Of a stretch of DNA of 64,000 nt, positions 34,815 through 44,351 are shown piece by piece. The notes beneath the pieces were generated by a model. The model did no database searches. It was not told the DNA's origin and was given only the letters and a program-made list of their open reading frames with translations. The DNA comes from CAIJXB01 sp964455905. Lineage in GTDB: Bacteria > Chlamydiota > Chlamydiia > Chlamydiales > Rhabdochlamydiaceae. The stretch covers positions 310,001 through 374,000 of the forward strand of contig CAYVYN010000001.1 of NCBI GenBank assembly GCA_964455905.1, written 5' to 3'. Each line of letters begins with the position of its first letter. The stretch's first letter is position 1. Both the position numbers and the translations under genes were made by a program.

Positions 34815-34906
34815 AAGATTAATCGTGAATTATTTTTTTGTGGAATTTATTTGATTTTTACTGCTTAGTATGGGAATACCTAGATATAATAAAGTAGGAT
34901 TCTCTG

Positions 34907-35809
34907 ATGAAATCTATCTGTTTTTTCTTCTTGTTTCTTTTTCAAAGTTTTGCTTTTTCTGAAAAAGTGTTAATTATTACCTCAGCTTATAATCGGCCTG
35001 ATTTTATTGAAATCCAACATAAAACATTCGAAAAATTTTTAAAAGATGAGTATGAATTTGTGGTTTTTAATGACGCTCGAGAAGCTGATTTAAAATCTTC
35101 TATTGAATCTATGTGCTTGAAACTCGGAATTCGATGTATAAATATTCCTCAGGCTATTCATAGTCAGCCGTATCTTTATAGGTTGCCACTCGAAAATTTT
35201 AATGCTCCTTCTGTACGAAATGCTAATGTGGTCCAGTATGCTTTAAATAATTTAGGATTTTCCCATGATGGAATAGTGGCGATTATTGATTCTGATATGT
35301 TCCTTGTAAAAGAATTTAGCATTGTCGATTTTTTAAATGGTTATCAGATTGCTGGGGTTCCTCAAGGAATTGGTTATTTATGGATTGGTATCGCTTTTTT
35401 AGATATGAAAAATCTTCCAGAAAAAACGAGTATTAATTTTAACTGTGGAAAGATAAATACCGTTCCTGTGGATGCTGGAGGGTATACTTATTTTTATTTA
35501 AAAAATCATCCTGAAGTAAGTGTTAGGTATTTTGCTCCAACTCATAGTTCTAACTTATCTTGTTTAGAATGCCTTCGCATAGATGAGAATTATCCTTGTT
35601 CGCACAACACAGCTTTATTAAAAAAAATAGGCATGGATGACTATCAAATTTATTTTATTCAGTCTGGGCTCCAAAATGTCGAATTCTTTATTCAGGGATC
35701 CTTTTTTCATTATCGAGGAGGATCTAATTGGGATAGGAGAACACAAGCATTTCATGAAAACAAAACTAACCTTTTTAATTCCTATATTTTAAAGATTTTA
35801 GAAAAATAA
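34907..35809 (+). CDS. Putatively exported GT-A glycosyltransferase
   Basis: A 300-residue protein with a signal peptide (residues 1-17, MKSICFFFLFLFQSFAF) then a GT-A-like fold. VLIITSAYNRPDFIE starts the Rossmann-like half and AIIDSDMFLV (Asp128-x-Asp130) is a DxD metal/nucleotide-sugar motif. A later HNTALLKKIGMDDYQIYFIQ and FFHYRGGSNWD supply candidate acceptor and base residues. The family is not assigned more closely. Export of a glycosyltransferase is odd for a bacterium; it could act on host targets or be retained in the envelope. It stands alone with its own terminator. Confidence 0.72.
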   Translation: MKSICFFFLFLFQSFAFSEKVLIITSAYNRPDFIEIQHKTFEKFLKDEYEFVVFNDAREADLKSSIESMCLKLGIRCINIPQAIHSQPYLYRLPLENFNAPSVRNANVVQYALNNLGFSHDGIVAIIDSDMFLVKEFSIVDFLNGYQIAGVPQGIGYLWIGIAFLDMKNLPEKTSINFNCGKINTVPVDAGGYTYFYLKNHPEVSVRYFAPTHSSNLSCLECLRIDENYPCSHNTALLKKIGMDDYQIYFIQSGLQNVEFFIQGSFFHYRGGSNWDRRTQAFHENKTNLFNSYILKILEK

Positions 35810-35860
35810 AATAACAGCATGTTTATAAAAAAGATGGGGTAAATATGCTTTTATTTTTTT
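35808..35860 (+). terminator. Probable terminator after the exported glycosyltransferase gene
   Basis: AAAATAACAGCAT (35808-35820) pairs imperfectly with ATGCTTTTATTTT (35845-35857), leading into a T-run. The loop is long (24 bases). Confidence 0.45.
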
Positions 35861-35907
35861 CTATTTAGCTGATTGTAGCATCTTGTACAGGCAGTATTTC
35901 TTGAGGT

Positions 35908-36411
35908 TTAAATACCTGTGCTTGGCTTTTTAGGAGATTTACTTAGTTTTTCTTCGAAAATTTGTAAAAGACGACTGATTTCTTTAGGAGAATCTTTCCA
36001 GTCAACTTCCCTTTGGGATTCTTTCTTATGTCTTTTTCTAAGAAACTCTAAAAAATCCTTTAAGGATAGAATGCTAGCTTTTAAAACTTTAGCCTTTCTT
36101 GCTAGGTCGTTATCGGAAGTAACTACACAGATGTTGCTTGGGCTTTTAGATCTTTCTAGGGTATCTAAAATCGCTTCATCTGCTGTTTGTTTGGATGTTG
36201 CATAGATTATTTCGAGATCTTTGTAGTGAGTTCGCATATCTAGGTTTTTTTCTTTATCAAAGGCGTCAAAAACGACAGTGATTGCGATTCCAAGTGCCTG
36301 AGCTTGCATATTAAGCTCTACGATAAGATCTTGTCTTTTTTGTTGAAGGGGTGTTTTGCTTGAGTAGGGAACTCGAAATAAAAGGTTATATCCGTCAATC
36401 CAGTAGTGCAT
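35908..36411 (-). CDS. NYN/PIN-like RNA-binding nuclease (YacP family)
   Basis: A 167-residue YacP/Rae1-type protein with a NYN (PIN-like) fold, probably an endoribonuclease acting on translated mRNA. Acidic site residues: Asp in WIDGYNLLF, Asp in VVFDAFD, Glu/Asp in TADEAI and Asp in VTSDNDLA. The frame is open upstream, but the Met at 36411 starts the domain exactly and overlaps rdgB by 17 bases. The C-terminal tail is basic (KKESQREVDWK). Confidence 0.8.
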   Translation of the reverse strand: MHYWIDGYNLLFRVPYSSKTPLQQKRQDLIVELNMQAQALGIAITVVFDAFDKEKNLDMRTHYKDLEIIYATSKQTADEAILDTLERSKSPSNICVVTSDNDLARKAKVLKASILSLKDFLEFLRKRHKKESQREVDWKDSPKEISRLLQIFEEKLSKSPKKPSTGI

Positions 36412-37003
36412 GTTCTTTAATGGATTGTAGGTAGAGTAAGGCTTTGTCAAAAGCTTTTCTACGATGAGATATTCGCGATTTGATTTCTTCAGTGAGCTCT
36501 GCAAAGGTTTGATTATAGTCATATTTTCTAAAAAGAGAATCATAGCTAAAACCACTGCGGCCTTTAGATTCTTCTAAGATAGAGCCTTCGCAAATTCCTT
36601 GAAAATATTTGACGTTTCCTTCTGGAGAAGAGATAACGATTGCGCATTCGAAATAAGCAGCTCTTTGTGGCTCAGGCAGGTTTTTCATAGCATTTAATAG
36701 TTTTAAGCAATTTTCTCTGTCTGTAGCATTTTCCCCTGCATATCGGGAAGAATGAACTCCTGGAAGTCCTCCTAGAGAAGGTACGACAAGACCAGAATCG
36801 TCTGATAAAACCCACTTTCCTAGTGTCAAAGCTGCTGATCTTGCTTTTAAAGAAGCGTTGCCTTCAAAGCTAGTTGCCGTTTCTTCAGGCGGATTGTAAT
36901 TAGGAAAATCATGGAGAGATAAAACATCAAATCCCGCTGTTTTTAGTAAAAAACGAAATTCTCTTATTTTATGAATATTGGTAGTTGCTAATACGAGTTC
37001 CAT
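36395..37003 (-). CDS. rdgB: Non-canonical purine NTP pyrophosphatase
   Basis: A 202-residue RdgB/Ham1 enzyme that hydrolyses dITP, dXTP and ITP to monophosphates, keeping deaminated purines out of DNA and RNA. LATTNIHKIREFRFLL (substrate loop), SDDSGLVVPSLGGLPGVHSSRYAG (catalytic Asp in DDSGL) and SHRRKAF are present; the GFGYDP motif appears as GFSYDSLF. Its 3' end overlaps the NYN gene. Confidence 0.94.
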   Translation of the reverse strand: MELVLATTNIHKIREFRFLLKTAGFDVLSLHDFPNYNPPEETATSFEGNASLKARSAALTLGKWVLSDDSGLVVPSLGGLPGVHSSRYAGENATDRENCLKLLNAMKNLPEPQRAAYFECAIVISSPEGNVKYFQGICEGSILEESKGRSGFSYDSLFRKYDYNQTFAELTEEIKSRISHRRKAFDKALLYLQSIKEHALLD

Positions 37004-37064
37004 AAATAAGCCTAAGGGGTAATTTTACTCTTGCTATTTTGATTCATAGCAAGAGTAGTGTTTT

Positions 37065-39227
37065 TTAGAGATAACTTGCAATGCTTAAAATAGTTAGATT
37101 TTCTCCTTGTACTTCAAGAGAGTCCCCTACTGTAAGTCCCTGCATTGTTTTGGCTAGCTTAGACTGGAAGGAAAGAATATTTTCGTCTGGATTAGCATCC
37201 CATGGACCTAGCAAAGTATACACAATCTCTTTGCCTTTATTGTTTTTGCAAGTTACAACACAGCCTACGCCTATTTTATCAGAAGAAATGTCTTGTGCTG
37301 TTAAAATTCTAGCCTGACTCATTTGGCTTGAAAGAAGCTTCATTTCTGATTGCAGACGATCTCTTCTTTCTAAAGCAGCTTTGAATTCTGCATTTTCTCT
37401 TAGGTCTCCGTGCGCTCTAGCTGTTTCGATTTCTTTTGCATTTTCTACTGTCTCAACCGTAGCGATGTGCTCGATTCTTTGCTTTAATTTTAAATAACCA
37501 GCTTCAGTTGTCCAAATCACGACTTCTTCTTCTTGGTCTAGTCCTTTGCCTTTTTTCTTTGCGAGTGAAGGGTGAGCCACTTCTGCTAAGGAATGGAGAA
37601 TTTTTATTTCATGGCTATCGAGTAATTGGCATTTAGTAGCAAGAAGAAGAAACTCTTTTACTTCTTGCGCAGTAGCTTCTTGCATGATTTGTCTTACAAT
37701 TGCATAACGTCCTTCTGAGAGAATGCTATGCATTTTTCTTGCTAGATCTCTATATTCAGGAATATCTTCTATGTGGCTAATTAAGATGAGGAAAGCTTCA
37801 AAGAAGTTAATTTTTCCTTGTTTATCAGAGAACGGAACAGATTTTGGTCCTATGATTTTTTGGAAGTACCATACGAAAATTTCAGGGTATTTTTTTGGAT
37901 TTGTTCTTAGTTCTTCCAACTTTTTAGAGACTTCTTTTTCTTCTTTATTGGCTAATAGTTCTGAAAGGATGTAATCGCGTAGTGTGCCTTGATCCAAAGA
38001 TAAAAAGAGATTTAAGAAAATAGTATTCCAAGTTGATTGAAGGCGTCTGATTTCTACGAGAGCTCTTTTCTTAAACGAGAGAATATCTATATCTTGAATT
38101 AAAGTTAAAATTGCATTTGGGTTATTTAATTCAGAAATCAAGTTATCTAGCGGAGCTGACTTTTTTTCGCCTGTTAAATCTTGGAGGAAAAAGTAGAGCT
38201 GAAGTTCTTGGGATTTAGAAATTTCACGTGAAGAAAGCTCTTCTTGTATTTTATTGGTTAAGTCTTTTTTTACAGATTCTTGTTTTAAAGTTTCTGGAAA
38301 ACTTTTAATAAAACTGTAGATTTTTTGAATCAGTGTTTTTGTGTCGTTACACGCATTTAGATCATCAGCTAAGCGCTTTTCGTGTGTTAGTTCCGTGGCT
38401 CTTATTTTAAAGGGGCTACGTAGGTCGTTTGGTGTTTCAATGAGCGTGTCTTTTTTGATTTTCGCCCTTGCATTTTGCCACCATTTCACCCACTCTTTAG
38501 AAGGAATAACTAGATCGCAAAGTTCGTCTTTAATTTCGCCAGCTGTTTTAGGCCCTAAATCTTTAAGAAGAGTGTGGATTACTTCTACAGGAGATTCCTT
38601 TGCCTTTTTTTCAAATGCATCAGGATCTCCAAATCTAAGAGCTAAAAAATGATCCTTAGGAATAGGAGTCAGCGTTTTAAAAGCTGTTTCAAAAGAAAGA
38701 TCTTTTTTGCCGGAAACGTAATCAAATTCTAAAGTAATTTGCTCTCTAAGCAGAGAGTAATCTGTAATAATCCCAACACCCCATCCAGCGGAATGAAAAA
38801 CAAAATTACCTTTATCGATGTGTGATAAAAGTTCGTATTTACTGATCGCTCCTTGAAACTTTTCTTTATTTCTAAGGCCAATTAAACGAATCTTTTCAAG
38901 AAAGTTTTTGTCTGATCCGTAGAGTTTTTCCATGTAATCAAAAACTTTTTGTCCCATTTCTGGGTTTGTAGAGGCTTGTAAGTCGACAATAAGTTTGAAA
39001 ATTTCATGATATTGATTTTTTTCTTTGAGAGTTTCCAATAGAGGAGCTATTAAATCGACGTCCTTGCTAAATAAATTGCAAAAAGAAGCATTTTTTACGC
39101 TTTTTAGTATCGCGGAGAGTTCTGCTGAGTCTATTTCATCTCCCTGGCAATATTCTTCCCAGATTTTTAGGAAAGAAGGATAATCATGGGTTGCAATATG
39201 TTTTTGAAAGTCTTTAAGATAGCTCAT
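37065..39227 (-). CDS. greA: Transcription elongation factor GreA, chlamydial long form
   Basis: A 720-residue protein: about 550 residues of helical N-terminal extension followed by a normal GreA (about 560-720). GreA rescues backtracked RNA polymerase by stimulating transcript cleavage. The coiled-coil tip motif ARAHGDLRENAEF keeps the two acidic residues (Asp, Glu) that coordinate Mg in the polymerase active site, and the C-terminal FKBP-like domain (SFQSKLAKTMQGLTVGDSLEV) is present. The long extension is known only in chlamydial GreA (CT636) and its function is open. There is a hairpin (ACTCTTGCTAT/ATAGCAAGAGT at 37027-37056) after the stop. Confidence 0.93.
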   Translation of the reverse strand: MSYLKDFQKHIATHDYPSFLKIWEEYCQGDEIDSAELSAILKSVKNASFCNLFSKDVDLIAPLLETLKEKNQYHEIFKLIVDLQASTNPEMGQKVFDYMEKLYGSDKNFLEKIRLIGLRNKEKFQGAISKYELLSHIDKGNFVFHSAGWGVGIITDYSLLREQITLEFDYVSGKKDLSFETAFKTLTPIPKDHFLALRFGDPDAFEKKAKESPVEVIHTLLKDLGPKTAGEIKDELCDLVIPSKEWVKWWQNARAKIKKDTLIETPNDLRSPFKIRATELTHEKRLADDLNACNDTKTLIQKIYSFIKSFPETLKQESVKKDLTNKIQEELSSREISKSQELQLYFFLQDLTGEKKSAPLDNLISELNNPNAILTLIQDIDILSFKKRALVEIRRLQSTWNTIFLNLFLSLDQGTLRDYILSELLANKEEKEVSKKLEELRTNPKKYPEIFVWYFQKIIGPKSVPFSDKQGKINFFEAFLILISHIEDIPEYRDLARKMHSILSEGRYAIVRQIMQEATAQEVKEFLLLATKCQLLDSHEIKILHSLAEVAHPSLAKKKGKGLDQEEEVVIWTTEAGYLKLKQRIEHIATVETVENAKEIETARAHGDLRENAEFKAALERRDRLQSEMKLLSSQMSQARILTAQDISSDKIGVGCVVTCKNNKGKEIVYTLLGPWDANPDENILSFQSKLAKTMQGLTVGDSLEVQGENLTILSIASYL

Positions 39228-39260
39228 GTGAAATTAGTTCTCCCTCTTAGTTGAAGATGA

Positions 39261-39306
39261 ACAAGCTCTTTTAAAGCCTTGGGGAAGGCCTTTTTAATAA
39301 GCTTGT
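39261..39306. promoter_or_regulatory. Dyad in the greA-yjbH divergent spacer
   Basis: ACAAGCT at 39261-39267 pairs with AGCTTGT at 39300-39306, and inside it GCCTT with AAGGC around GGGG. It lies about 35 bases upstream of greA and 180 bases before the yjbH start. It may be an operator or leader hairpin; there is no evidence for a specific regulator. Confidence 0.35.
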
Positions 39307-39482
39307 CAGCTATGATGTTTTTTCTCTCTTTTTCCTAAGAGTATATGCTCTAATTTAATTATCTTCAATTAAAACCTTAAAAGATCTAGTTAGGAAAATC
39401 TTGATCGTTCTTGAAAAAAATAGAAGGGGTCTTTACTTTGCTAGAGGATGACCCTACAGGGCAGGAGAAAGTAGCTTTTTTT

Positions 39483-41624
39483 ATGAAATGCACATTGGGT
39501 ATATTTTTTATTTTTCAGGCTTTTTTTCCTGTCCTAGCTACCTCTTACGAGGTAGATGCTTCTTCTTTGTTGACAGACTTAGAAACGGTTCACGAGATAG
39601 ATAAAAAAATACACGATGACCTTCCCGTCTTTTATAATTTTTTTATGATGGGTGGGTATTATAATATGCCCTCTGCTCGTATGAATAAAGAGGGATTTGT
39701 TTCTTTAGGGGCTTCTGTTCCCTCTCCATACAATGTATATGGATTGAACATACAACCATTTTCTAGGCTTGAACTTTCAGCAAATTATCTTGTTTATAAT
39801 GGGGTTCTTGAGCCTGGCTTTGGAGCTGAGGGCTTTGGAGATGATGCCGAAAGAATGGGCAATATTAAATTTGGAATTCTAACCCCCTCAGAGGATTTAC
39901 CTTTTTTACCTCTTATTTCGATAGGAGCTCAGGATTTTATAGGAACTAAAAGATTTAATGCACAATACATTGTGGCGACTAAGACCTGGCTTGATGCTAA
40001 TTTAGAGTTAAGTTTGGGTTGGGGAAATGGTCGGATTAAAGGTTTTTTTGGAGGAGCGTCTTGGACGCCTTTTCGTAAGAGTCGCTATTTCTGGAAAAAT
40101 TTTACTTTACAAGCAGAGTACGATGCGAACGATTATAAAAATAACCCTGGAGAGCATGAAAAAGGAAGAACCGTTAAAAGTCGTTTAAATGGGGGCGTCT
40201 CTTTTCTTGCCTTTGATTGTTTACAGCTTTCTTTAAGTTCTGTTCGAGGAGAGAAATTAGCTGGATCTGCTTCTTTGCGGTATCCTTTAGGGAGCTCGAA
40301 AGGATTCTTTCCTAAAGTCGATGATCCAAAGTTATATACAGCACCTGTTGATACCGAACCTTTAGGTGTTTCTCGTCCTGAATATTCGATGGCACAGGAG
40401 CTAGCTTATGCCTTTAGTGATCAAGGTCTTGATTTATATTCTGTATTTTTGCAAGTAAGCCAGGGAAAGAAAGAATTATGGATAAAATTAGTTAATAATA
40501 GATATCGTGACCACAGCCTTGTAAAAGAAAGAATTCAGGATGTTTTAGCTGCTTTAGTTCCCTCCGATATAGAAGCGGTCACTGTTGTCGTAGAGGCTAC
40601 AGCTTTATCTTGCCAATCTTATCGATTTAGAGTACAGGACCTTTATAACTATCGCTTGGGCATCATAGGATCTTTTGAACTGCAAGCTCTTTCTCCTATG
40701 AAAGAAGCAGGAGCTCAACCTTCTGTGTATGAATCTCTTTTGCTTTTTAAAAGATCTAAACCTATTTGGGTTTTTACAGCAAGACCGCGGCTTGTAAGTT
40801 TTTTTGGAAATACTAGCGGTAAGTTCAAATATAATTTGAGTCTAATAGCGGCTCCTGAAGGCTATTTGTTTAATGATGTCTATTATAAAACGCAGGTAAG
40901 TTATTCTGTTGTTTCAAATACCACCGGAATGACCGGAGTTGATAGATTAAATCCATCTCATATGTATGTGGTTAGATCTGATTCTATGAAATATTATCAA
41001 CCCAATACGGTTCATCTTGAACAAGCTTTTGTGCAAAAGTCTTGGAATCTTGGGAAGGGAATGTTTTATAGAGTATCTACAGGGTATTTTGAGGTGGCTT
41101 ATGGAGGAGTGGCTACTGAATTCCTATATTATCCGGTAAATTCCCCTTTTGCTATTGGGTTGGAATTTGCTTCTGTGTGGAAAAGACAATATGAAGGATT
41201 GAGTTTTTTTCATAGAGTAAAAAAGTTTGATGGTACAAAGGTCGAGTATCTCCCTTTTACAGGGTATCAAGCATTTATTGACCTGTATTATGACTTTAAG
41301 CCTCTTGCTGTCGATTTTAAAATTACAGCTGGGCAATTTTTAGCTAAGGATAGAGGCGCTCGTTTTGAAATTTGTAAATATTTTCAAAACGGTGTTCGAT
41401 TTGCTCTTTGGTATTCACTTACTAATGCAAATGAAGAGCTTAATGGACATCGATACCACGATAAGGGATTTGCTTTTTTGATTCCTCTTGATATGTTCAT
41501 GAAACAAAGTAGCAGAAATTATGTTGGTTATGCGATGTCAGCTTGGTTAAGAGACCAAGCCGCTCAAGCAGATACAGGTAAAAAATTGTACTCTATTTTA
41601 AGTGAAGAACGTTTTTTTCCTTAA
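39483..41624 (+). CDS. YjbH-domain exopolysaccharide/outer-membrane protein
   Basis: A 713-residue exported protein. The signal peptide (MKCTLGIFFIFQAFFPVLAT) favours the ATG at 39483 over the TTG at 39411 that would add 24 residues. The body resembles YjbH, a beta-barrel protein of the E. coli yjbEFGH exopolysaccharide operon: MPSARMNKEGFVSLGAS, then the Asn-Ile-Lys-Phe-Gly segment and many alternating beta strands, ending in a barrel-like C-terminus. YjbE, F and G are not encoded nearby. Probably outer-membrane and possibly linked to surface glycan. It converges with hemB (4-base overlap). Confidence 0.78.
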   Translation: MKCTLGIFFIFQAFFPVLATSYEVDASSLLTDLETVHEIDKKIHDDLPVFYNFFMMGGYYNMPSARMNKEGFVSLGASVPSPYNVYGLNIQPFSRLELSANYLVYNGVLEPGFGAEGFGDDAERMGNIKFGILTPSEDLPFLPLISIGAQDFIGTKRFNAQYIVATKTWLDANLELSLGWGNGRIKGFFGGASWTPFRKSRYFWKNFTLQAEYDANDYKNNPGEHEKGRTVKSRLNGGVSFLAFDCLQLSLSSVRGEKLAGSASLRYPLGSSKGFFPKVDDPKLYTAPVDTEPLGVSRPEYSMAQELAYAFSDQGLDLYSVFLQVSQGKKELWIKLVNNRYRDHSLVKERIQDVLAALVPSDIEAVTVVVEATALSCQSYRFRVQDLYNYRLGIIGSFELQALSPMKEAGAQPSVYESLLLFKRSKPIWVFTARPRLVSFFGNTSGKFKYNLSLIAAPEGYLFNDVYYKTQVSYSVVSNTTGMTGVDRLNPSHMYVVRSDSMKYYQPNTVHLEQAFVQKSWNLGKGMFYRVSTGYFEVAYGGVATEFLYYPVNSPFAIGLEFASVWKRQYEGLSFFHRVKKFDGTKVEYLPFTGYQAFIDLYYDFKPLAVDFKITAGQFLAKDRGARFEICKYFQNGVRFALWYSLTNANEELNGHRYHDKGFAFLIPLDMFMKQSSRNYVGYAMSAWLRDQAAQADTGKKLYSILSEERFFP

Positions 41625-42586
41625 GATAGACGATGTAGGATTCTTGGAAGGGCGTAACTGATCATAAAGTCAGCTCCTGCTCGTTTAATACTCAAAAGAG
41701 CTTCTAAAAATACTTCATCTGCATTTAGGTACCCTTTTTCGTGGGCTGCCATAATCATCGCGTATTCGCCACTTACATGATAGGCACAAATAGGAAGGTT
41801 TGTCGCTTCTTTTATTTTGCTAATTACGTCAAGATAGAAAAGGGCAGGCTTAATCATGAGAGCATCGGCTCCTTCATTTTCATCGAGAAGAGCTTCTCGA
41901 ATAGCTTCTTTTATATTTGCTGGATTCATTTGATAGGTTTTTTTGTCGCCGAATTGTAATTTTGAGCCTAAAGTGTCTCTAAAAGGACCGTAAAGAGAAG
42001 AGGCGTATTTGGCTGTATAAGAAAGAATTCCAACATCGGAGTGCCCTGTCATATCAAGACTTTCTCTAATGCATTTAACTCTTCCATCCATCATATCAGA
42101 AGGAGCTATGAAGTCAGCTCCACTTTCAGCTAATACAATCGACATTTTTTTTAAAATTTCAATCGTCGCGTCATTTAGCACGTAGCCTTTGGGGTCTACG
42201 ATACCATCGTGTCCATGAGTCGTATAAGGATCTAGTGCTACATCTGACATTACGCAAAGAGATGGAATTTCCCGTTTTAAAAGACGGATAGCCTGAGGAA
42301 CTGCTCCATCCGGAGAAAGAGCTTCTTTTCCAAATTCATCTTTTATACATTCTCCTGGAAAAAGAAGAACACCTGGAACTCCTCTTTTATGAAGAAGTTC
42401 AGCTTCTTTTAAAATTTCTTCTTTTGATAGTTTTGAGAGGCCCGGAAGGTTTTTATTTTCTTCTTTTCGATGTTCGCCTTTTAAAACAAAAAAAGGCATG
42501 ATGAAATTAGAAGGCTTAAGAAAAGTTTCTTGGCATAAGTTTCGAATCGATTCTGTACGGCGATTTCTTCGGGGACGATGTATCAT
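41621..42586 (-). CDS. hemB: Porphobilinogen synthase (delta-aminolevulinic acid dehydratase)
   Basis: A 321-residue HemB that joins two 5-aminolevulinate molecules to porphobilinogen in heme synthesis. The Schiff-base Lys residues are in LMIKPALFYLDVI and SDMMDGRV-proximal segments. The metal site reads DVALDPYTTHGHDG, with Asp where the Zn enzyme has Cys, so this is the Mg-dependent type. In Chlamydiaceae hemB lies beside the origin; here it is about 23 kb from the candidate origin. Confidence 0.96.
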   Translation of the reverse strand: MIHRPRRNRRTESIRNLCQETFLKPSNFIMPFFVLKGEHRKEENKNLPGLSKLSKEEILKEAELLHKRGVPGVLLFPGECIKDEFGKEALSPDGAVPQAIRLLKREIPSLCVMSDVALDPYTTHGHDGIVDPKGYVLNDATIEILKKMSIVLAESGADFIAPSDMMDGRVKCIRESLDMTGHSDVGILSYTAKYASSLYGPFRDTLGSKLQFGDKKTYQMNPANIKEAIREALLDENEGADALMIKPALFYLDVISKIKEATNLPICAYHVSGEYAMIMAAHEKGYLNADEVFLEALLSIKRAGADFMISYALPRILHRLS

Positions 42587-42698
42587 AAGAAAATTCTTTT
42601 TTTTTGTTGAGTAATCGTTTAAGATTAAAACAACGGCAATTTTTTAGTTCAAGAAAAAATGAATAAAAGAATTCGAGTTTATACGCGGAGATAAAAAT

Positions 42699-44351
42699 AT
42701 GTATGATAGATATGAAGAGTTTACTGAAGGTCAGATTAAAATTTTGAATCGATATGTTACTAATACTACCTCTAATATTTTTGGTCTTCGCAATTTGCCA
42801 GAGGTAATTAAAGGAGCATTATTTTCTAGGTACTCACGTTCTAGTTTAGGCCTTAGATCTCTTCTTTTAAAAGAATTTGTTCTCAATGAAGAAACTGCTT
42901 TTAGTGCTATTGTTGGGCACTGTAGTAAGTCAGAAGATGAACAGGAATCTGAAGATCAGCTGATTGCTGTAAAAAAAGCACAAAATTTTTATGATCGCAT
43001 TTTGGATGGGTATGGCGATGATTCAATTGGAGAACTAGGTGGAGCCCATCTTGCTTTAGAAAATATATCTATGATAGCAGCTAAAATAATAGAAGATTCT
43101 CGCGTCGGTGGGTCTCCTTTAGAAAAATCGACTCGGTATATTTATTTTGATCAAAAAATTGATGGCCAATATCTTTTTTATCAAGAGTCTATTTTGATGA
43201 CTTCAGCATATAGGGATTTATATATTTCTACATGTAATCACCTTTTTGACACCTACTCTGAATTAATCCCCCCTCTTACAGAATTAATGGAGAAAAAATT
43301 TCCGAAGGAGCACGACGTTTCAAAAGTAGCATATACTGCTGCTTTAAGAGCTAAAGTACTAGATTGTCTTAGAGGTCTTTTGCCTGCGAGTGCGTTAACG
43401 AATATGGGACTTTATGCCAACGGTCGTTTTTTTGAGCAATTAATTCAAAAGTTAAACAGTCATAATTTAGTAGAAATGCAAGATGTTGGCAGAAAAAGTT
43501 TTACAGAACTTTCAAAGGTTATTCCATCATTTATTCGTAGAGCAGAACTTACAAGCAAATATCAACACAGTTTTTCAGACTATCAAGAACAGATGAATGG
43601 AGATATTAAAGTTTTAGCTGAAAAGTATGCCCCTTCTTTAGAAAAAATGGAAGATTTAGGGGTTCGCTTAATAAGTCATGATCCAGAAGCTCCTTATAAA
43701 GTTGCTGCCGCAATTTTATTTAGTCAATCACAAGGTGGATTACACGAAATTAAAGAATATTGTCAGGGACTGCCACCTGAAGATCTGGGAAGGATTTTAG
43801 ATGCTGCGAGCTCTTTTAGAGAAAATAGAAGGCATAAATCCCCAAGAGCTTTAGAGCATGCTTATTTTACTTTTGAAATCGTAGCAGATTTTGGCATTTA
43901 CCGTGATTTACAAAGACATCGCATTCTAACACAAGAAAGACAACTACTTACTTGTAATTATGGATACTATGTTCCTCAAGAAATTGTCGGTACAGATATG
44001 GAAGAAAAGTATAGAGATGCTATGGAGCAAGCTAAAAAAGCTTATGATATTATGGCTAGCGAACTTCCGGAAGAAGCTCAATATGTCGTCCCAATGGGCT
44101 ACAATATTCATTGGTACTTTCATGTCAATTTAAGGCAATTACAGTGGATTTGTGAGCTTAGATCTTCTCCTGCTGGACATCCTGCTTATAGATATATAGC
44201 GCAAGAAATGGCGAAGCAGGTCGTAGATGTATTTCCTATTTTTGAAAGGTTTTTTAAGTTTGTAGATTATGATGGCTATGAACTGGGAAGACTTGGTCAA
44301 GAAATTCGCACAGCTGAAAAAATACAAGCTAGAGGTGGCTTTGTTGTATGA
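42699..44351 (+). CDS. thyX: Double-domain ThyX-like flavin-dependent thymidylate synthase (CT632 type)
   Basis: A 550-residue protein with two ThyX-like halves. The first has ALENISMIAAKIIEDSRVG then SPLEKSTRYIYFD; the second has RHRILTQERQLLTCNYGYYVPQ, a variant of the ThyX motif (RHR then Ser-x-Arg-Tyr). The C-terminal half also keeps the Leu-Arg-x-Leu-x-W-Ile-x-Glu-Leu-Arg-like segment (NLRQLQWICELR). ThyX makes dTMP from dUMP using FAD and methylene-tetrahydrofolate. Ordinary ThyX is about 220 residues, so a duplication and fusion occurred. Not every half may be active. It overlaps the downstream tyrP by 4 bases. Confidence 0.83.
   Translation: MYDRYEEFTEGQIKILNRYVTNTTSNIFGLRNLPEVIKGALFSRYSRSSLGLRSLLLKEFVLNEETAFSAIVGHCSKSEDEQESEDQLIAVKKAQNFYDRILDGYGDDSIGELGGAHLALENISMIAAKIIEDSRVGGSPLEKSTRYIYFDQKIDGQYLFYQESILMTSAYRDLYISTCNHLFDTYSELIPPLTELMEKKFPKEHDVSKVAYTAALRAKVLDCLRGLLPASALTNMGLYANGRFFEQLIQKLNSHNLVEMQDVGRKSFTELSKVIPSFIRRAELTSKYQHSFSDYQEQMNGDIKVLAEKYAPSLEKMEDLGVRLISHDPEAPYKVAAAILFSQSQGGLHEIKEYCQGLPPEDLGRILDAASSFRENRRHKSPRALEHAYFTFEIVADFGIYRDLQRHRILTQERQLLTCNYGYYVPQEIVGTDMEEKYRDAMEQAKKAYDIMASELPEEAQYVVPMGYNIHWYFHVNLRQLQWICELRSSPAGHPAYRYIAQEMAKQVVDVFPIFERFFKFVDYDGYELGRLGQEIRTAEKIQARGGFVV

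Noticed and set aside
37027..37056. Perfect 11-bp hairpin after greA as its terminator
   Set aside because: On the greA strand the stem is followed by AAAATT, not a T-run, so an intrinsic terminator for greA is not supported. It is mentioned with greA only.
39411..39482. Longer yjbH start at a TTG
   Set aside because: It would put 24 polar residues ahead of a clear signal peptide; the ATG at 39483 is more natural.
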